This document shows, one piece after another, positions 34,853 through 43,080 of a DNA stretch of 45,366 nt; the stretch's first letter is position 1; each line of letters opens with the position of its first letter. The stretch is from NCBI GenBank assembly GCA_045545665.1, contig JAZQBL010000018.1:1-45366 (forward strand). Direction: 5' to 3'. This DNA comes from RGIG7213 sp045545665 (GTDB lineage: Bacteria; Bacillota; Clostridia; Oscillospirales; CAG-272). The notes below the pieces were generated by a model. It saw only the letters and a list, made by a program, of their open reading frames with translations. It ran no database searches and was not told the DNA's origin. The position numbers and the translations under genes are program-made.

Positions 34853-35668
34853 ATGAAAAAACTGTTTGCTGTAATTATCGGCACATTTCTCGTATTTCAA
34901 TGTGTCGGATGTAATTTCAAAAATGAGATATCGTTTCCTGTGGACGGACTTGAATTGAACTTCAAAGGATTTTCCGTAAACGGTGAGGACGTTCTGGCGT
35001 TTTCTTACACAAATAATACGGAATATACAATAATCAGAGCGTCCGTCAATTACACACCGAAAAACGATATTACAGAAGAAAGAAAAAAATCTTTAGCAGT
35101 GTGTACTGACGAAGGAGATGACATTTGCGATTTGTCTATCTCAGCTTATAGCCTGAACTGCGTATCGCCGGGCGAAACCTCTGATGTTGTACCGTGTGAC
35201 TATATAAATTTTGCAGATAACGGAGACTATAAAGAATATTATGACACTTTTGCACCGAAAATGATGAGTGTTACGTACATTGACGGGGATGAAATTTATA
35301 CCGTTCAGTATGATTATCAACTGGATAAACATATCGTAGCAGAGGAAATGTGCCGCGAAAGATACGAATGGTCAAAAAAAGCACCCGCCAAATATGTTGA
35401 TATGCCGGAATGTGTTTCCACCGACGTGCTGAACGATAGTGAAAAAATATTTTCTTTCAGCGCATGCGGTATAAAAAAAGCCGTCTTTGAAAAATATACC
35501 GAGGATCTTAAGAATAAAGGCTTTGTTTCTGAAATAACCGAAGTCGAAGAAGAAAGCTATGTTTATGAAGCACAGAATGATGACGGAGTGAAAATAACAG
35601 TTAAGTTCACAGACAGAAATTATTATGCATCCCCCGAATATATTCTTTGCAGCGTCGTACTGCCTTAA
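34853..35668 (+). CDS. Uncharacterized lipoprotein, two-domain
   Basis: A 271-residue exported protein with a lipoprotein signal ending in the lipobox CVGC (about 17-20). An N-terminal beta-sandwich-like domain (about 25-160) has strands such as FKGFSVNGEDVLAFSYTNNTEYTIIRASVNY. A separate C-terminal domain (about 190-271) has a helix KAVFEKYTEDLKNKGF and a strand region with ITVKFTD. I recognise no enzyme motif. The ribosome site is a poor GGGGG run. It has its own promoter; no terminator is obvious before the next promoter at 35711. Confidence 0.7.
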   Translation: MKKLFAVIIGTFLVFQCVGCNFKNEISFPVDGLELNFKGFSVNGEDVLAFSYTNNTEYTIIRASVNYTPKNDITEERKKSLAVCTDEGDDICDLSISAYSLNCVSPGETSDVVPCDYINFADNGDYKEYYDTFAPKMMSVTYIDGDEIYTVQYDYQLDKHIVAEEMCRERYEWSKKAPAKYVDMPECVSTDVLNDSEKIFSFSACGIKKAVFEKYTEDLKNKGFVSEITEVEEESYVYEAQNDDGVKITVKFTDRNYYASPEYILCSVVLP

Positions 35669-35710
35669 AAAGAATATTCTGTACAAATTGCATCATTTTC
35701 ATAAAAAATA

Positions 35711-35739
35711 TTGACAAACCGGATTTATTTTGGTACAAT
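35711..35739 (+). promoter_or_regulatory. Promoter of the surface protein gene
   Basis: TTGACA (35711-35716), 17 bases and TACAAT (35734-35739). The leader contains GCCG-TTA-CGGC (35753-35763) before GAAAGGAAA. Confidence 0.78.
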
Positions 35740-35787
35740 GTACCCGAAAACAGCCGTTACGGCGTGATAACAGAAAGGAAATATTCT

Positions 35788-36966
35788 ATGAAGAAAACTA
35801 AGTTTTTGAGTGCCGTTGCAGCACTCGGTATGGCATTCGCTGTTTCTGCGTCTGCCGCATCGTACGTGTACGATTTTGAAGAAGCATATGAAGGCGACAG
35901 CCTTTCATATCTTGATATCTGTATTGATGCAGGTTGGGAAGAGCACAACGGTTCTCCTTCAAACAGTAGCTTTACGGTAGTTTCCGAAGATAATGGAAAT
36001 AAGTACGTTACATGTACAGGCTTTGTCGATTACAGATCTGCGATCATTGAAGAAGAATACGTATACAGCCTTGATATAAGAGGATCAGAACATCTTTGCG
36101 CTGAAGGTCTTGCGGGATTTTTCATAAGATCTTCCAACCCTAACAACTATTCCATTACGCACAACGGTAATCCCGGAACAGCCAACTGGGATATGAAGTT
36201 CAACTTCTATGAATCTGACTGGTACAAGGAAGCAGGCGGCCAGGACGGTAATTCCGGTATCGGCGGCTCTGGTATTCACATAGCTCCTATGGCAAACGGT
36301 GTTCGCCTTGTAGTCAAGAGATACGTTGCAGACGGTACAACTGTTGCAAACAAAGATTTTACACTTGCATATCCCGACGGTGCTTCGTGGGATAATTTTG
36401 CAAACTACAAGTTCCGTGACAACGGTGAAACGATCGAGATCCTCGTAAACGATACAACTATTGCAACGATAGAACTTTCCAACCCCGGCGTTACTTACGA
36501 AGGTGACGGAAACGTAAACAATGATGAATACTACGGCAAGGCTGTAATTAAAGATGCAGCAGGTGCAGAACTCGGTACGATAGAAAACACACGTATCTGT
36601 TCTTCTTCCTCAATGCTTGCTATCGGTGTACGTACCAGCCCCGTTGATTTCGACAACGTAAATATCCACACCGGTGAAGGCGTTATCGAGTCCGACAAGA
36701 ACGGCACACTCATTTCTGAACCCGAAGATACCGAAGATTCTTCAACGAATGCACCTGATGCAGACGATGAAACAAACGCTTCCGCAGGCGCAGCTACAGA
36801 TGCAGCTACAGATGCAGCTACGAATGCACAGACAAATGCTGCTGATTCCGATTCCACAAGCGGCGATGAAAAGGACGGAATTTCCGGCGGTATAATCGCA
36901 ATAATCGCAGTTGCGGTAGTTGCTGTTATCGGTGTTGCTGTTGTATTTCTTAAAAAGAAGAAATAA
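35788..36966 (+). CDS. Secreted surface protein with C-terminal membrane anchor
   Basis: A 392-residue exported protein. A signal peptide (about 1-24) ends in SASAAS. The body (about 25-310) is Asn/Gly/Asp- and aromatic-rich with alternating strands, resembling a LamG/concanavalin-like carbohydrate-binding sandwich, but I cannot name the family. A linker (about 315-360) is Thr/Ala/Asp-rich and partly made of 12-bp repeats. The end is a membrane segment (IIAIIAVAVVAVIGVAVVF) followed by four Lys, with no LPxTG motif, so it should stay anchored in the membrane. GAAAGGAAA precedes ATG 35788. It is single-gene, with strong promoter and terminator. Confidence 0.75.
   Translation: MKKTKFLSAVAALGMAFAVSASAASYVYDFEEAYEGDSLSYLDICIDAGWEEHNGSPSNSSFTVVSEDNGNKYVTCTGFVDYRSAIIEEEYVYSLDIRGSEHLCAEGLAGFFIRSSNPNNYSITHNGNPGTANWDMKFNFYESDWYKEAGGQDGNSGIGGSGIHIAPMANGVRLVVKRYVADGTTVANKDFTLAYPDGASWDNFANYKFRDNGETIEILVNDTTIATIELSNPGVTYEGDGNVNNDEYYGKAVIKDAAGAELGTIENTRICSSSSMLAIGVRTSPVDFDNVNIHTGEGVIESDKNGTLISEPEDTEDSSTNAPDADDETNASAGAATDAATDAATNAQTNAADSDSTSGDEKDGISGGIIAIIAVAVVAVIGVAVVFLKKKK
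36790..36837 (+). repeat. 12-bp tandem repeat in the linker
   Basis: Four 12-bp units from 36790; the first two are identical (GCAGCTACAGAT), the third and fourth have diverged. They code for AATD/AATD/AATN/AQTN in the linker before the anchor. Repeat number could vary between strains. Confidence 0.8.
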
Positions 36967-36985
36967 TTAAATAAAGCATGGCAAT

Positions 36986-37025
36986 CAGGGAGACGCTTGG
37001 CAAAAAGTGTTCTCCCTGCTTTTTT
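36986..37025 (+). terminator. Terminator after the surface protein gene
   Basis: An 8-bp stem CAGGGAGA/TCTCCCTG (36986-36993 with 37011-37018) is followed by C and six T (37020-37025). Confidence 0.88.
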
Positions 37026-37029
37026 GTAT

Positions 37030-37060
37030 AAAAATTGACACTTCCGGTTTGAAAGTGTCA
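37030..37060 (-). terminator. Minus-strand terminator downstream of ddh
   Basis: An 8-bp stem (37060-37053 with 37043-37036) is followed on the minus strand by A and five T (to 37030). It lies about 110 bases past the ddh stop. Confidence 0.6.
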
Positions 37061-37120
37061 TAGTTGGTTACATATATTTAAAACGGAGCAATATCACTAC
37101 TGCCGATAGGCGAATATAAC

Positions 37121-37149
37121 ACAGGCGCGCTTCCTTACAGCGCGCCTGT
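37121..37149. repeat. Perfect GC-rich inverted repeat
   Basis: A 10-bp perfect palindromic stem ACAGGCGCGC/GCGCGCCTGT (37121-37130 and 37140-37149) with a 9-base loop, 23 bases past the ddh stop. Neither side has a T-run directly after it, so it may protect the ddh mRNA 3' end rather than terminate. Confidence 0.8.
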
Positions 37150-37172
37150 ATTGTTATGCTTTTTATTACTGA

Positions 37173-38159
37173 TTATAAAAGACGTTTGATTATATCCTCG
37201 TACGGTTCAGCACTGAGGTATGCAGGAGGAATATCCAAAACGGTCTTACAGCCCGAAAAGCCTTCCTTGTGCATACGGTATGCAGCACGTGCAAAAGCCG
37301 TTATTACAGATGCTGTAAATTCGGGATTGGAATCAAGCTTAAGACTGTATTCGATTATATTGTTGTTTTCAAGGTTAAGGCCTGTTTTTCCGCTTCTTAT
37401 GACGAAACCGCCGTGGGGAATTGCACTGTGATCTCTTTTGAGCTCTTCAAGAGAAATGAAATTTACAGTCGTGTCATAATCTGCAAAATAGTTCGGCATT
37501 TCCTTTATTTCCTTCTCTATTCTTGCTTTGTCGGCGCCGTCTTCGACGGCAACGTAACATTCTCTTGTGTGCTTCTGTCTTGTAGTAAGCTCGGGATTGC
37601 TTCCGCTTCTTACAGCTTCAAGCGCAGAATCTATCGGTACCGTGTACTGTCTTGCATCAACTACACCGTCTATTCTGCGTATAGCGTCGGAATGGCCCTG
37701 GCTTACACCTTTACCCCAGAACGTATAATCACGTCCGTCGGGCAGGATAACACCTGCATAAAAACGGTTAAGAGAAAACATACCGGGATCCCAACCCACG
37801 GATATCATAGCGACGTTTCCTGATTTTTTTGCAGCGGCATCCACGTTTTTGAAATGTTCGGGTATCCTTGCGTGCGTATCAAAGCTGTCAACGATGCAGA
37901 AGTTTTCAGCAAGGGCAGGGGAATGCTCGGGGAGGTCCTTTGCGCTTCCTCCGCAAAGGATCATAACGTCTATCTTGCCTTTGAAATCAAGTACGGAATC
38001 CGCAGAACAAACTTTTGCCGTCGGCGTATTTATCTTAAGAGAATCGGGAGAACGTCTTGTAAATACCGCAACAAGCTCCATATCGGGGTTTTGTTTTATT
38101 GAAGCTTCAACCCCTCTGCCCAAATTTCCGTATCCGTATATTCCTATTTTTATACTCAT
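37173..38159 (-). CDS. ddh: meso-Diaminopimelate dehydrogenase
   Basis: Ddh makes meso-DAP from tetrahydrodipicolinate in one NADPH-dependent step, giving both a peptidoglycan precursor and the LysA substrate. The 328-residue protein has the nucleotide loop IGIYGYGNLGRGVE, then VFTRRSPDS, LCGGSAKDLP, VGWDPGMFSLNR and FWGKGVSQGHSDAIRR, all Ddh landmarks, with an intact C-terminal part. ATG 38159 follows GGAG by the usual distance; the frame extends upstream only through the ribosome site. It is single-gene with a shared-type leader. Confidence 0.95.
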   Translation of the reverse strand: MSIKIGIYGYGNLGRGVEASIKQNPDMELVAVFTRRSPDSLKINTPTAKVCSADSVLDFKGKIDVMILCGGSAKDLPEHSPALAENFCIVDSFDTHARIPEHFKNVDAAAKKSGNVAMISVGWDPGMFSLNRFYAGVILPDGRDYTFWGKGVSQGHSDAIRRIDGVVDARQYTVPIDSALEAVRSGSNPELTTRQKHTRECYVAVEDGADKARIEKEIKEMPNYFADYDTTVNFISLEELKRDHSAIPHGGFVIRSGKTGLNLENNNIIEYSLKLDSNPEFTASVITAFARAAYRMHKEGFSGCKTVLDIPPAYLSAEPYEDIIKRLL

Positions 38160-38162
38160 AAA

Positions 38163-38216
38163 AATCTCCATTCTGCCGCAATAACGGCGGTCAAATATTT
38201 TGCGGAATTTAAATGC
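38163..38216 (-). promoter_or_regulatory. Shared-type leader of ddh
   Basis: In transcript order: CATTTAAATT, then an AU-rich spacer, the hairpin GCCG-UUAUUG-CGGC (38188-38175) and GAATGGAGAT. About 44 of 53 aligned positions match the DUF1846 leader; the hairpin-plus-ribosome-site part also matches the 5'-nucleotidase leader. Confidence 0.55.
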
Positions 38217-38261
38217 TTTGATTGCAAACAAAAACGGGAAGAACCCCATCAATACCCCGTG

Positions 38262-38290
38262 ATTATATCACAACTTTTTTCTCATTTCAA
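38262..38290 (-). promoter_or_regulatory. Promoter of ddh
   Basis: Minus strand: TTGAAA (38290-38285), 17 bases and TATAAT (38267-38262) with an extended TGA. It diverges from the patatin promoter. Confidence 0.8.
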
Positions 38291-38317
38291 TATAAAAAAA
38301 TAAATTTGATAAAAATA

Positions 38318-38346
38318 TTGAAAAAAATGAAATTATGGTGTATTAT
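38318..38346 (+). promoter_or_regulatory. Promoter of the patatin-like gene
   Basis: TTGAAA (38318-38323), 17 bases, TATTAT (38341-38346). The start near 38353 lies past ATG 38349, which supports the downstream TTG start. Confidence 0.7.
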
Positions 38347-38381
38347 ATATGAGTATATATGCTATGAGGAGGTGTGTTGTT

Positions 38382-39224
38382 TTGAAAAAAGGTCTTGTTT
38401 TGGAAGGCGGTGCCATGCGCGGACTGTTTTCCTGCGGTGTTACTGACGTATTACTTGAAAACGGTGTAACCTTCGACGGTATGATAGGCGTGTCTGCGGG
38501 AGCCGCGCTCGGATGTAATTTTAAATCTCGCCAAAGCGGAAGAGCGATACGATATAACGTAAGATTTTGCAAGGATAAAAGATTTTGCAGTGTTTCTTCA
38601 CTTATAAAAACAGGTGATATGTTCGGGGCGGATTTTTGCTATCACGAGGTACCGGAAAAATACGATAAATTTGATTTTAAGGCATTTGAAGAAAATCCGA
38701 TGGAGTTTTATCTCGTTACAACGAATGTCGAAACAGGTAGACCCGTATATAAAAAATGCAAGAAAATGGATAACAGAACGCTTGAATGGATGCGTGCGTC
38801 CGCATCAATGCCGCTTGTGTCCAATATTGTAGAGATTGACGGATATAAAATGCTTGACGGAGGAATTTCAGATTCCGTTCCGCTTAAGTTTTTTAAGCAC
38901 ATCGGATATGAAAAGAACGTCGTTGTACTTACTCAACCCGAGGGATACGTAAAGAAGCCGAATAAGCTTTTACCGATAATGCGTGTCAAATACGCAAAAT
39001 ATCCGAATTTTGTAAAGACTGTGAAAAACAGATACAAAATGTACAACGATCAGATAAAATACATTGAAAACGAAAAGGATACTCTTATAATCCGTCCCGA
39101 AGCTCCGCTTCCGATATCACGCACCGACAGAGATCCCGAGCATCTTTTGCGTGTATACGATATCGGCAGGGAAATAGCTCTTGAAAATCTTGATAAGATC
39201 AAAAGATTTTTGAACATAATATAA
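38382..39224 (+). CDS. Patatin-like phospholipase
   Basis: A 280-residue serine lipase/acyl hydrolase acting on lipids at the membrane face. The oxyanion loop EGGAMRG (8-14), the nucleophile GVSAG (Ser38) and the catalytic Asp of LDGG (Asp159) form the Ser-Asp dyad. The whole fold resembles bacterial YjjU-type patatins. I choose TTG 38382 because AGGAGG (38367-38372) lies nine bases upstream and the protein then begins LKKGLVLEGG as usual; ATG 38349 and 38364 have no ribosome site. Confidence 0.9.
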   Translation: MKKGLVLEGGAMRGLFSCGVTDVLLENGVTFDGMIGVSAGAALGCNFKSRQSGRAIRYNVRFCKDKRFCSVSSLIKTGDMFGADFCYHEVPEKYDKFDFKAFEENPMEFYLVTTNVETGRPVYKKCKKMDNRTLEWMRASASMPLVSNIVEIDGYKMLDGGISDSVPLKFFKHIGYEKNVVVLTQPEGYVKKPNKLLPIMRVKYAKYPNFVKTVKNRYKMYNDQIKYIENEKDTLIIRPEAPLPISRTDRDPEHLLRVYDIGREIALENLDKIKRFLNII

Positions 39225-39244
39225 CGTAATATTATAAAATAAAA

Positions 39245-39280
39245 ATACCCGAAATGATCGTCATTTTCGGGTATTTTTTT
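39245..39280. terminator. Bidirectional terminator
   Basis: A 13-bp stem with one bulge (39245-39257 with 39261-39274) is flanked by A-rich sequence on the left and T7 on the right. It separates the patatin gene from the convergent GT8-VTT gene. Confidence 0.88.
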
Positions 39281-39286
39281 GTGGAT

Positions 39287-40831
39287 TTAAGCGGCACCTG
39301 CGGTGCTTTTTTTGCTTTTTTCATTTTGTTTTTTTACGTATACTGCATAAAGCAGACCGCACAGTACGGCAAGAACGGCTGTGATTATGAGTATCAAAGC
39401 GGAAAATAAATACTGCTTTTGGGCAAGCGTCTCACCGCAGTACGTTGAAACGAGAATGGAAGGTATTCTCGCAATTCCCGTGACTATCATAAACGGTACG
39501 AATTTTATAGGCATAAGTCCCGCAAAATACGTAAATCCATCCTTTGGCGATCCGGGAATGAGGAAGAATAAAAACAGAAGAGTGTAAATGTGAGATGAGC
39601 TTTTAAAGAAAGAATATGATTCAAGGTTTTTTATCGGTATAAAAAACTCAACGAATTTTCTTCCGTATTTTTTTGTAAAGAACCAGATGAAGACTGTTCC
39701 TATCATATTTGCGGCAAGGCAGTATATCATACCCAAAACCGTTCCCCAGGCATATCCTGCGCCTATTTCAAGCGGCTCGGCGGGAATAAACTTGATCACT
39801 GTTTGAATAGTGCGTATAAGTATAAATATGATTTCGTCAAAAGCTCCGAATTTATCGAGCCATTGTCTGAAAACAACAGGGTCGGATACTATCTTTATAA
39901 TTTCGTTTCCGAAAATGAAATAGCTGATAACACACGCAATAAGTACCGCCAAAAAGCCTGCAAGCATAAGCTTTTGCCTCGGCTTAAGACGCATTATCGC
40001 GTGTATTGCACGTGCCTGATTTTTAACTTTTCCCCGTGAAGGGGAACCGGCTTTTTCCACGTTTGGATAAAAAACGTCAAGCTCACCGTTATATTCTTCA
40101 AGCCACGGCTTATATTTACCGTTATAATGCACGATAACGGTGTTTTCTTTCACCCAATTCAGGTCGTATTTTTTCTTGTTGTGCTTATATGTACGCTCGT
40201 CGAGATTGTAGAGCATCTCATCAAGAAGCACGGATCTTTCTCCGAAGAGAATGTTTGCAAGATCCTGATCTCCCATAAAAAGGACCTGCATATTTTCTTC
40301 AAGGGATGAAAGTATCTTCTCGACTGTAAAATCTTTTCTTATTTCGGCAATATTAAAAAGCATAATACCCGAATTCAGATATCTGTTTTTGATACCGAGT
40401 CTCATTTTGTTAAACGAGTTTTTAAAGCCGTACGTATGACTTGCGGCGGCTATATATTTGCCGTCAATGTTTGTTTCGTAAAGCTCGTTCAACGGCTTGA
40501 GAATATATATATCGGGATCAAGATAAAGACAGCGTTCAACGTCTTTCGGTAAATAATGAAAAGCCATAAGTCTGTAAAAAGATTCTTCCGGAAGTCTTTC
40601 AAGAACGGGAGTTTCGGAAAACCATTTTTCCGTTATTTTAATACTCACGACCTCGATCCCAAAAGGAGAGAATTTGCCGTTAAGCTCTTCGAATATTTCA
40701 TCCCCTATGGACGAATGTGCGATAAAAAGACGCGTACTGTCGTTTTTATGAAAGCGGGCATATGATTCCAACGCCGTCACAAGCGGACGTATGTAATTTT
40801 TATCTACGGTAGCCAATAGGTTTATCTGCAT
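39287..40831 (-). CDS. GT8 glycosyltransferase fused to a VTT/TVP38 membrane domain
   Basis: A 514-residue two-part protein. Residues 1-270 form a family 8 glycosyltransferase: INLLATVDKNYIRPLVTAL at the start, the metal site LYLDPDIYI (DPD 105-107), LNSGIMLFN, GDQDLANILF and VIVHYNGKYKPW near the end. Residues about 285-500 are a SNARE-associated/VTT (TVP38/DedA-like) membrane domain with about six helices and the PGSPKDGFTYFAGL re-entrant-type motif. VTT proteins are lipid carriers or scramblases, so the fusion suggests glycosylation of a lipid coupled to its movement. It follows an LtaS-like gene by 19 bases. I see no frameshift or internal start at the joint. Confidence 0.9.
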   Translation of the reverse strand: MQINLLATVDKNYIRPLVTALESYARFHKNDSTRLFIAHSSIGDEIFEELNGKFSPFGIEVVSIKITEKWFSETPVLERLPEESFYRLMAFHYLPKDVERCLYLDPDIYILKPLNELYETNIDGKYIAAASHTYGFKNSFNKMRLGIKNRYLNSGIMLFNIAEIRKDFTVEKILSSLEENMQVLFMGDQDLANILFGERSVLLDEMLYNLDERTYKHNKKKYDLNWVKENTVIVHYNGKYKPWLEEYNGELDVFYPNVEKAGSPSRGKVKNQARAIHAIMRLKPRQKLMLAGFLAVLIACVISYFIFGNEIIKIVSDPVVFRQWLDKFGAFDEIIFILIRTIQTVIKFIPAEPLEIGAGYAWGTVLGMIYCLAANMIGTVFIWFFTKKYGRKFVEFFIPIKNLESYSFFKSSSHIYTLLFLFFLIPGSPKDGFTYFAGLMPIKFVPFMIVTGIARIPSILVSTYCGETLAQKQYLFSALILIITAVLAVLCGLLYAVYVKKQNEKSKKSTAGAA

Positions 40832-40850
40832 TTTGTTATCCCTTCAAATA

Positions 40851-42833
40851 TCAGTTGTTGAAAATATAACGATAGTAGTCCTTTTCAAGTATCCTTGCCG
40901 ATATTTTAAACATATTGTTTATCTTTGCGTTTGTTGTATCCACGTATTTTTCTACGTCTTCGTCGGATGAAAAAGCCGTTTCATCCGTTACGGTAAATTC
41001 TTTCGTTTCGGCATTGTATATTCCGCAGTCACTTATAAATGAGTGGTTTGACATTACGGCAAGCCCCTCGGCGCTTGATAAAATGTCACGTCCTGCCAAA
41101 AGACGGGAATCGTATTCAAACCCGAACAGGTTCAGCAAAGTCGGCAAAATATCCGCCGAATAACACGGCTTGTCAATAACAGGGGCGTTTTTCGTCGATT
41201 GACAGTACAGCAAAAGACAGCTCTTGTAAAGCTCAAATTCCGTATCTACTTCATGACCTAAAATTTCTTCCCATATGACGTATTCGTCCATTCCGTCGTC
41301 TTCAAGACCGTACGGATAGTGGTCCGGCGTTATCATAATGACCGTTTTATCGGCAACGCCTGCCTCGTTAAGCTCGTACAGAAGCTTTTCCATTGCACGA
41401 TCAAGCTCAATATTGCAAGCGTAATAAGCTTTAAGGGTATCCGAACAGTCAAGATCCTCGACGTACTTCCAGTTTTTTTCAGCCATTGCATTCTTTTCTT
41501 TTGAATAATCAAGATGTCCGCTGACTGTCATATAGTATGCGTGAAATTGCTCCTCAGAACTTATGTAGTCGCCGACAGACCCTTCGACCATCTCAAGGTC
41601 CGACTGCGGCCATACGTTTTGTACGTACTCTTCAAGACCGTTTCCGAGTCCCTTGAAATCATACCCGATATTCGGATGGGAAAGATTGCGCCTGTAATAT
41701 GTATAGCTGTTGTTGTGGTATGCGTTTACGTTTTCGCATCCTATAGATCTGAACATATTGCCCAGACAGTACGGCATGTAATTTTCGGATGATTCGTAAA
41801 AGCTCCACACACCGGATTTCGGAATGAGTCCCGTCGAAACGATATATTCACCGTCAGATGTTGAAACACCCCATATCGGCGTGTAGAAATTTGTGAAATT
41901 GAACCCTTCGGAGTGCATCTTGTAAAGCGTCGGCGTAAGATCTTTGTCGATCGCATACGGAGAAAAACCTTCAGCGACGACTGTTACAAGGTTGTATCCT
42001 TTGTACATACCCGTGTATTTGTTTTGCGCTGTGGGCAATTTTCTTGCAAAGTATTCGTTCATTATCTTCAATACTTCGTCGTCTTCAGTCTCTGCAAGAG
42101 TTTTAAAGTCGATATCCGTTACGTTGTACGCTTCGTCGGAAGGTGCGATCACCGCCTCGTCTTCTATAATAAGTTCCTGCGGGATTTCAAGAAGATTGTA
42201 TTTTATATCAAGCAGCTCCGTGTAAAGTACGCCGAAGCTTTCTACAGAATCGTTCGGATCGAAAAGTCCCGATTGAACACTGGCAGTCGACGGTATTACC
42301 GATATCGCGCCGATAGCCGTGACGTGAAACACTAAAGACACGGCAAGGCAGGCGTACCACTTGAAATTTTTTAATTTGTGCTCGACTGTTATTTTTCCGT
42401 AAAAAATAAAGGTTATAATTGCAGGGATACAAAGAGCGAGCACGATCGGCGCGGATTTGAGTATGGCGTCAAGCACACTTCTCGATATTTTGCCCGACAA
42501 AACTTGACCGACTCCGCCCGAGGTGATGGAATAAACGATGAGAAATTTATTGAAAAATCTGTGATAGATCGTTTGCGTTGCGAAAAGAATGAGTAAAAAC
42601 GTAATAGCGCCGGAAACAAACCATCTGCGGTTTTTCTCTTTAAACAAAAGGGAAATGCCGTAAATAAGAAAAGATGCAGATGCCGAGAACACGGGCATAA
42701 ATAAAAGACCTATATCAAAAAAAGAATTGCAGGTGAAAAATTTGACCACCAGCTCCATATACACTATCGCTGCAAATAAATATATGAAAGCCGGGATCTT
42801 TATATTTTTAATTCGGCTTGCGATATTTACCAT
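40851..42833 (-). CDS. LtaS-like sulfatase-family phosphotransferase
   Basis: A 660-residue membrane enzyme of the alkaline phosphatase superfamily. Five N-terminal membrane segments (about 14-170) precede an outward catalytic domain. AEGFS (Glu288) and VSTSDGEY (Thr325) correspond to the metal Glu and nucleophile Thr of lipoteichoic acid synthase; TPDHY (Asp504, His505) supplies further metal ligands. It probably adds phosphoglycerol or a similar group to a surface lipid or glycan. AAAGGAG precedes the AUG, and the GT8-VTT gene follows in the same transcript. Confidence 0.88.
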   Translation of the reverse strand: MVNIASRIKNIKIPAFIYLFAAIVYMELVVKFFTCNSFFDIGLLFMPVFSASASFLIYGISLLFKEKNRRWFVSGAITFLLILFATQTIYHRFFNKFLIVYSITSGGVGQVLSGKISRSVLDAILKSAPIVLALCIPAIITFIFYGKITVEHKLKNFKWYACLAVSLVFHVTAIGAISVIPSTASVQSGLFDPNDSVESFGVLYTELLDIKYNLLEIPQELIIEDEAVIAPSDEAYNVTDIDFKTLAETEDDEVLKIMNEYFARKLPTAQNKYTGMYKGYNLVTVVAEGFSPYAIDKDLTPTLYKMHSEGFNFTNFYTPIWGVSTSDGEYIVSTGLIPKSGVWSFYESSENYMPYCLGNMFRSIGCENVNAYHNNSYTYYRRNLSHPNIGYDFKGLGNGLEEYVQNVWPQSDLEMVEGSVGDYISSEEQFHAYYMTVSGHLDYSKEKNAMAEKNWKYVEDLDCSDTLKAYYACNIELDRAMEKLLYELNEAGVADKTVIMITPDHYPYGLEDDGMDEYVIWEEILGHEVDTEFELYKSCLLLYCQSTKNAPVIDKPCYSADILPTLLNLFGFEYDSRLLAGRDILSSAEGLAVMSNHSFISDCGIYNAETKEFTVTDETAFSSDEDVEKYVDTTNAKINNMFKISARILEKDYYRYIFNN

Positions 42834-42908
42834 TTAAATGTGCTCCTTTTGTTTTTTGTAAACACAAAAAACCGGTATGATATAACAGAGACCCCTCGTT
42901 CTGTGTTA

Positions 42909-42937
42909 AATCTACCATATATGATATTAAAATTCAA
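42909..42937 (-). promoter_or_regulatory. Promoter of the LtaS-like operon
   Basis: Minus strand: TTGAAT (42937-42932), 17 bases, TAGATT (42914-42909). The leader just after it can fold a small hairpin (ACAGA/TCTGT near 42884-42905). The rest of the gap up to 43080 is AT-rich with no gene seen. Confidence 0.55.
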
Positions 42938-43080
42938 CGGGTAAAATGATTAAGATTGTTTTAAGTCAATACATTCTACTATTATTATATGATAAATTCT
43001 TTATATAGGATGTAAACTTTTCTGCAAGAAACGATAAAATACGACAGGTTTTAAAATACCGTAGCGAAAAGTGCCCCGAC

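Noticed and set aside
36790..36837. CRISPR-like repeat
   Set aside because: Units are 12 bp, adjacent without spacers and in frame in a coding linker.
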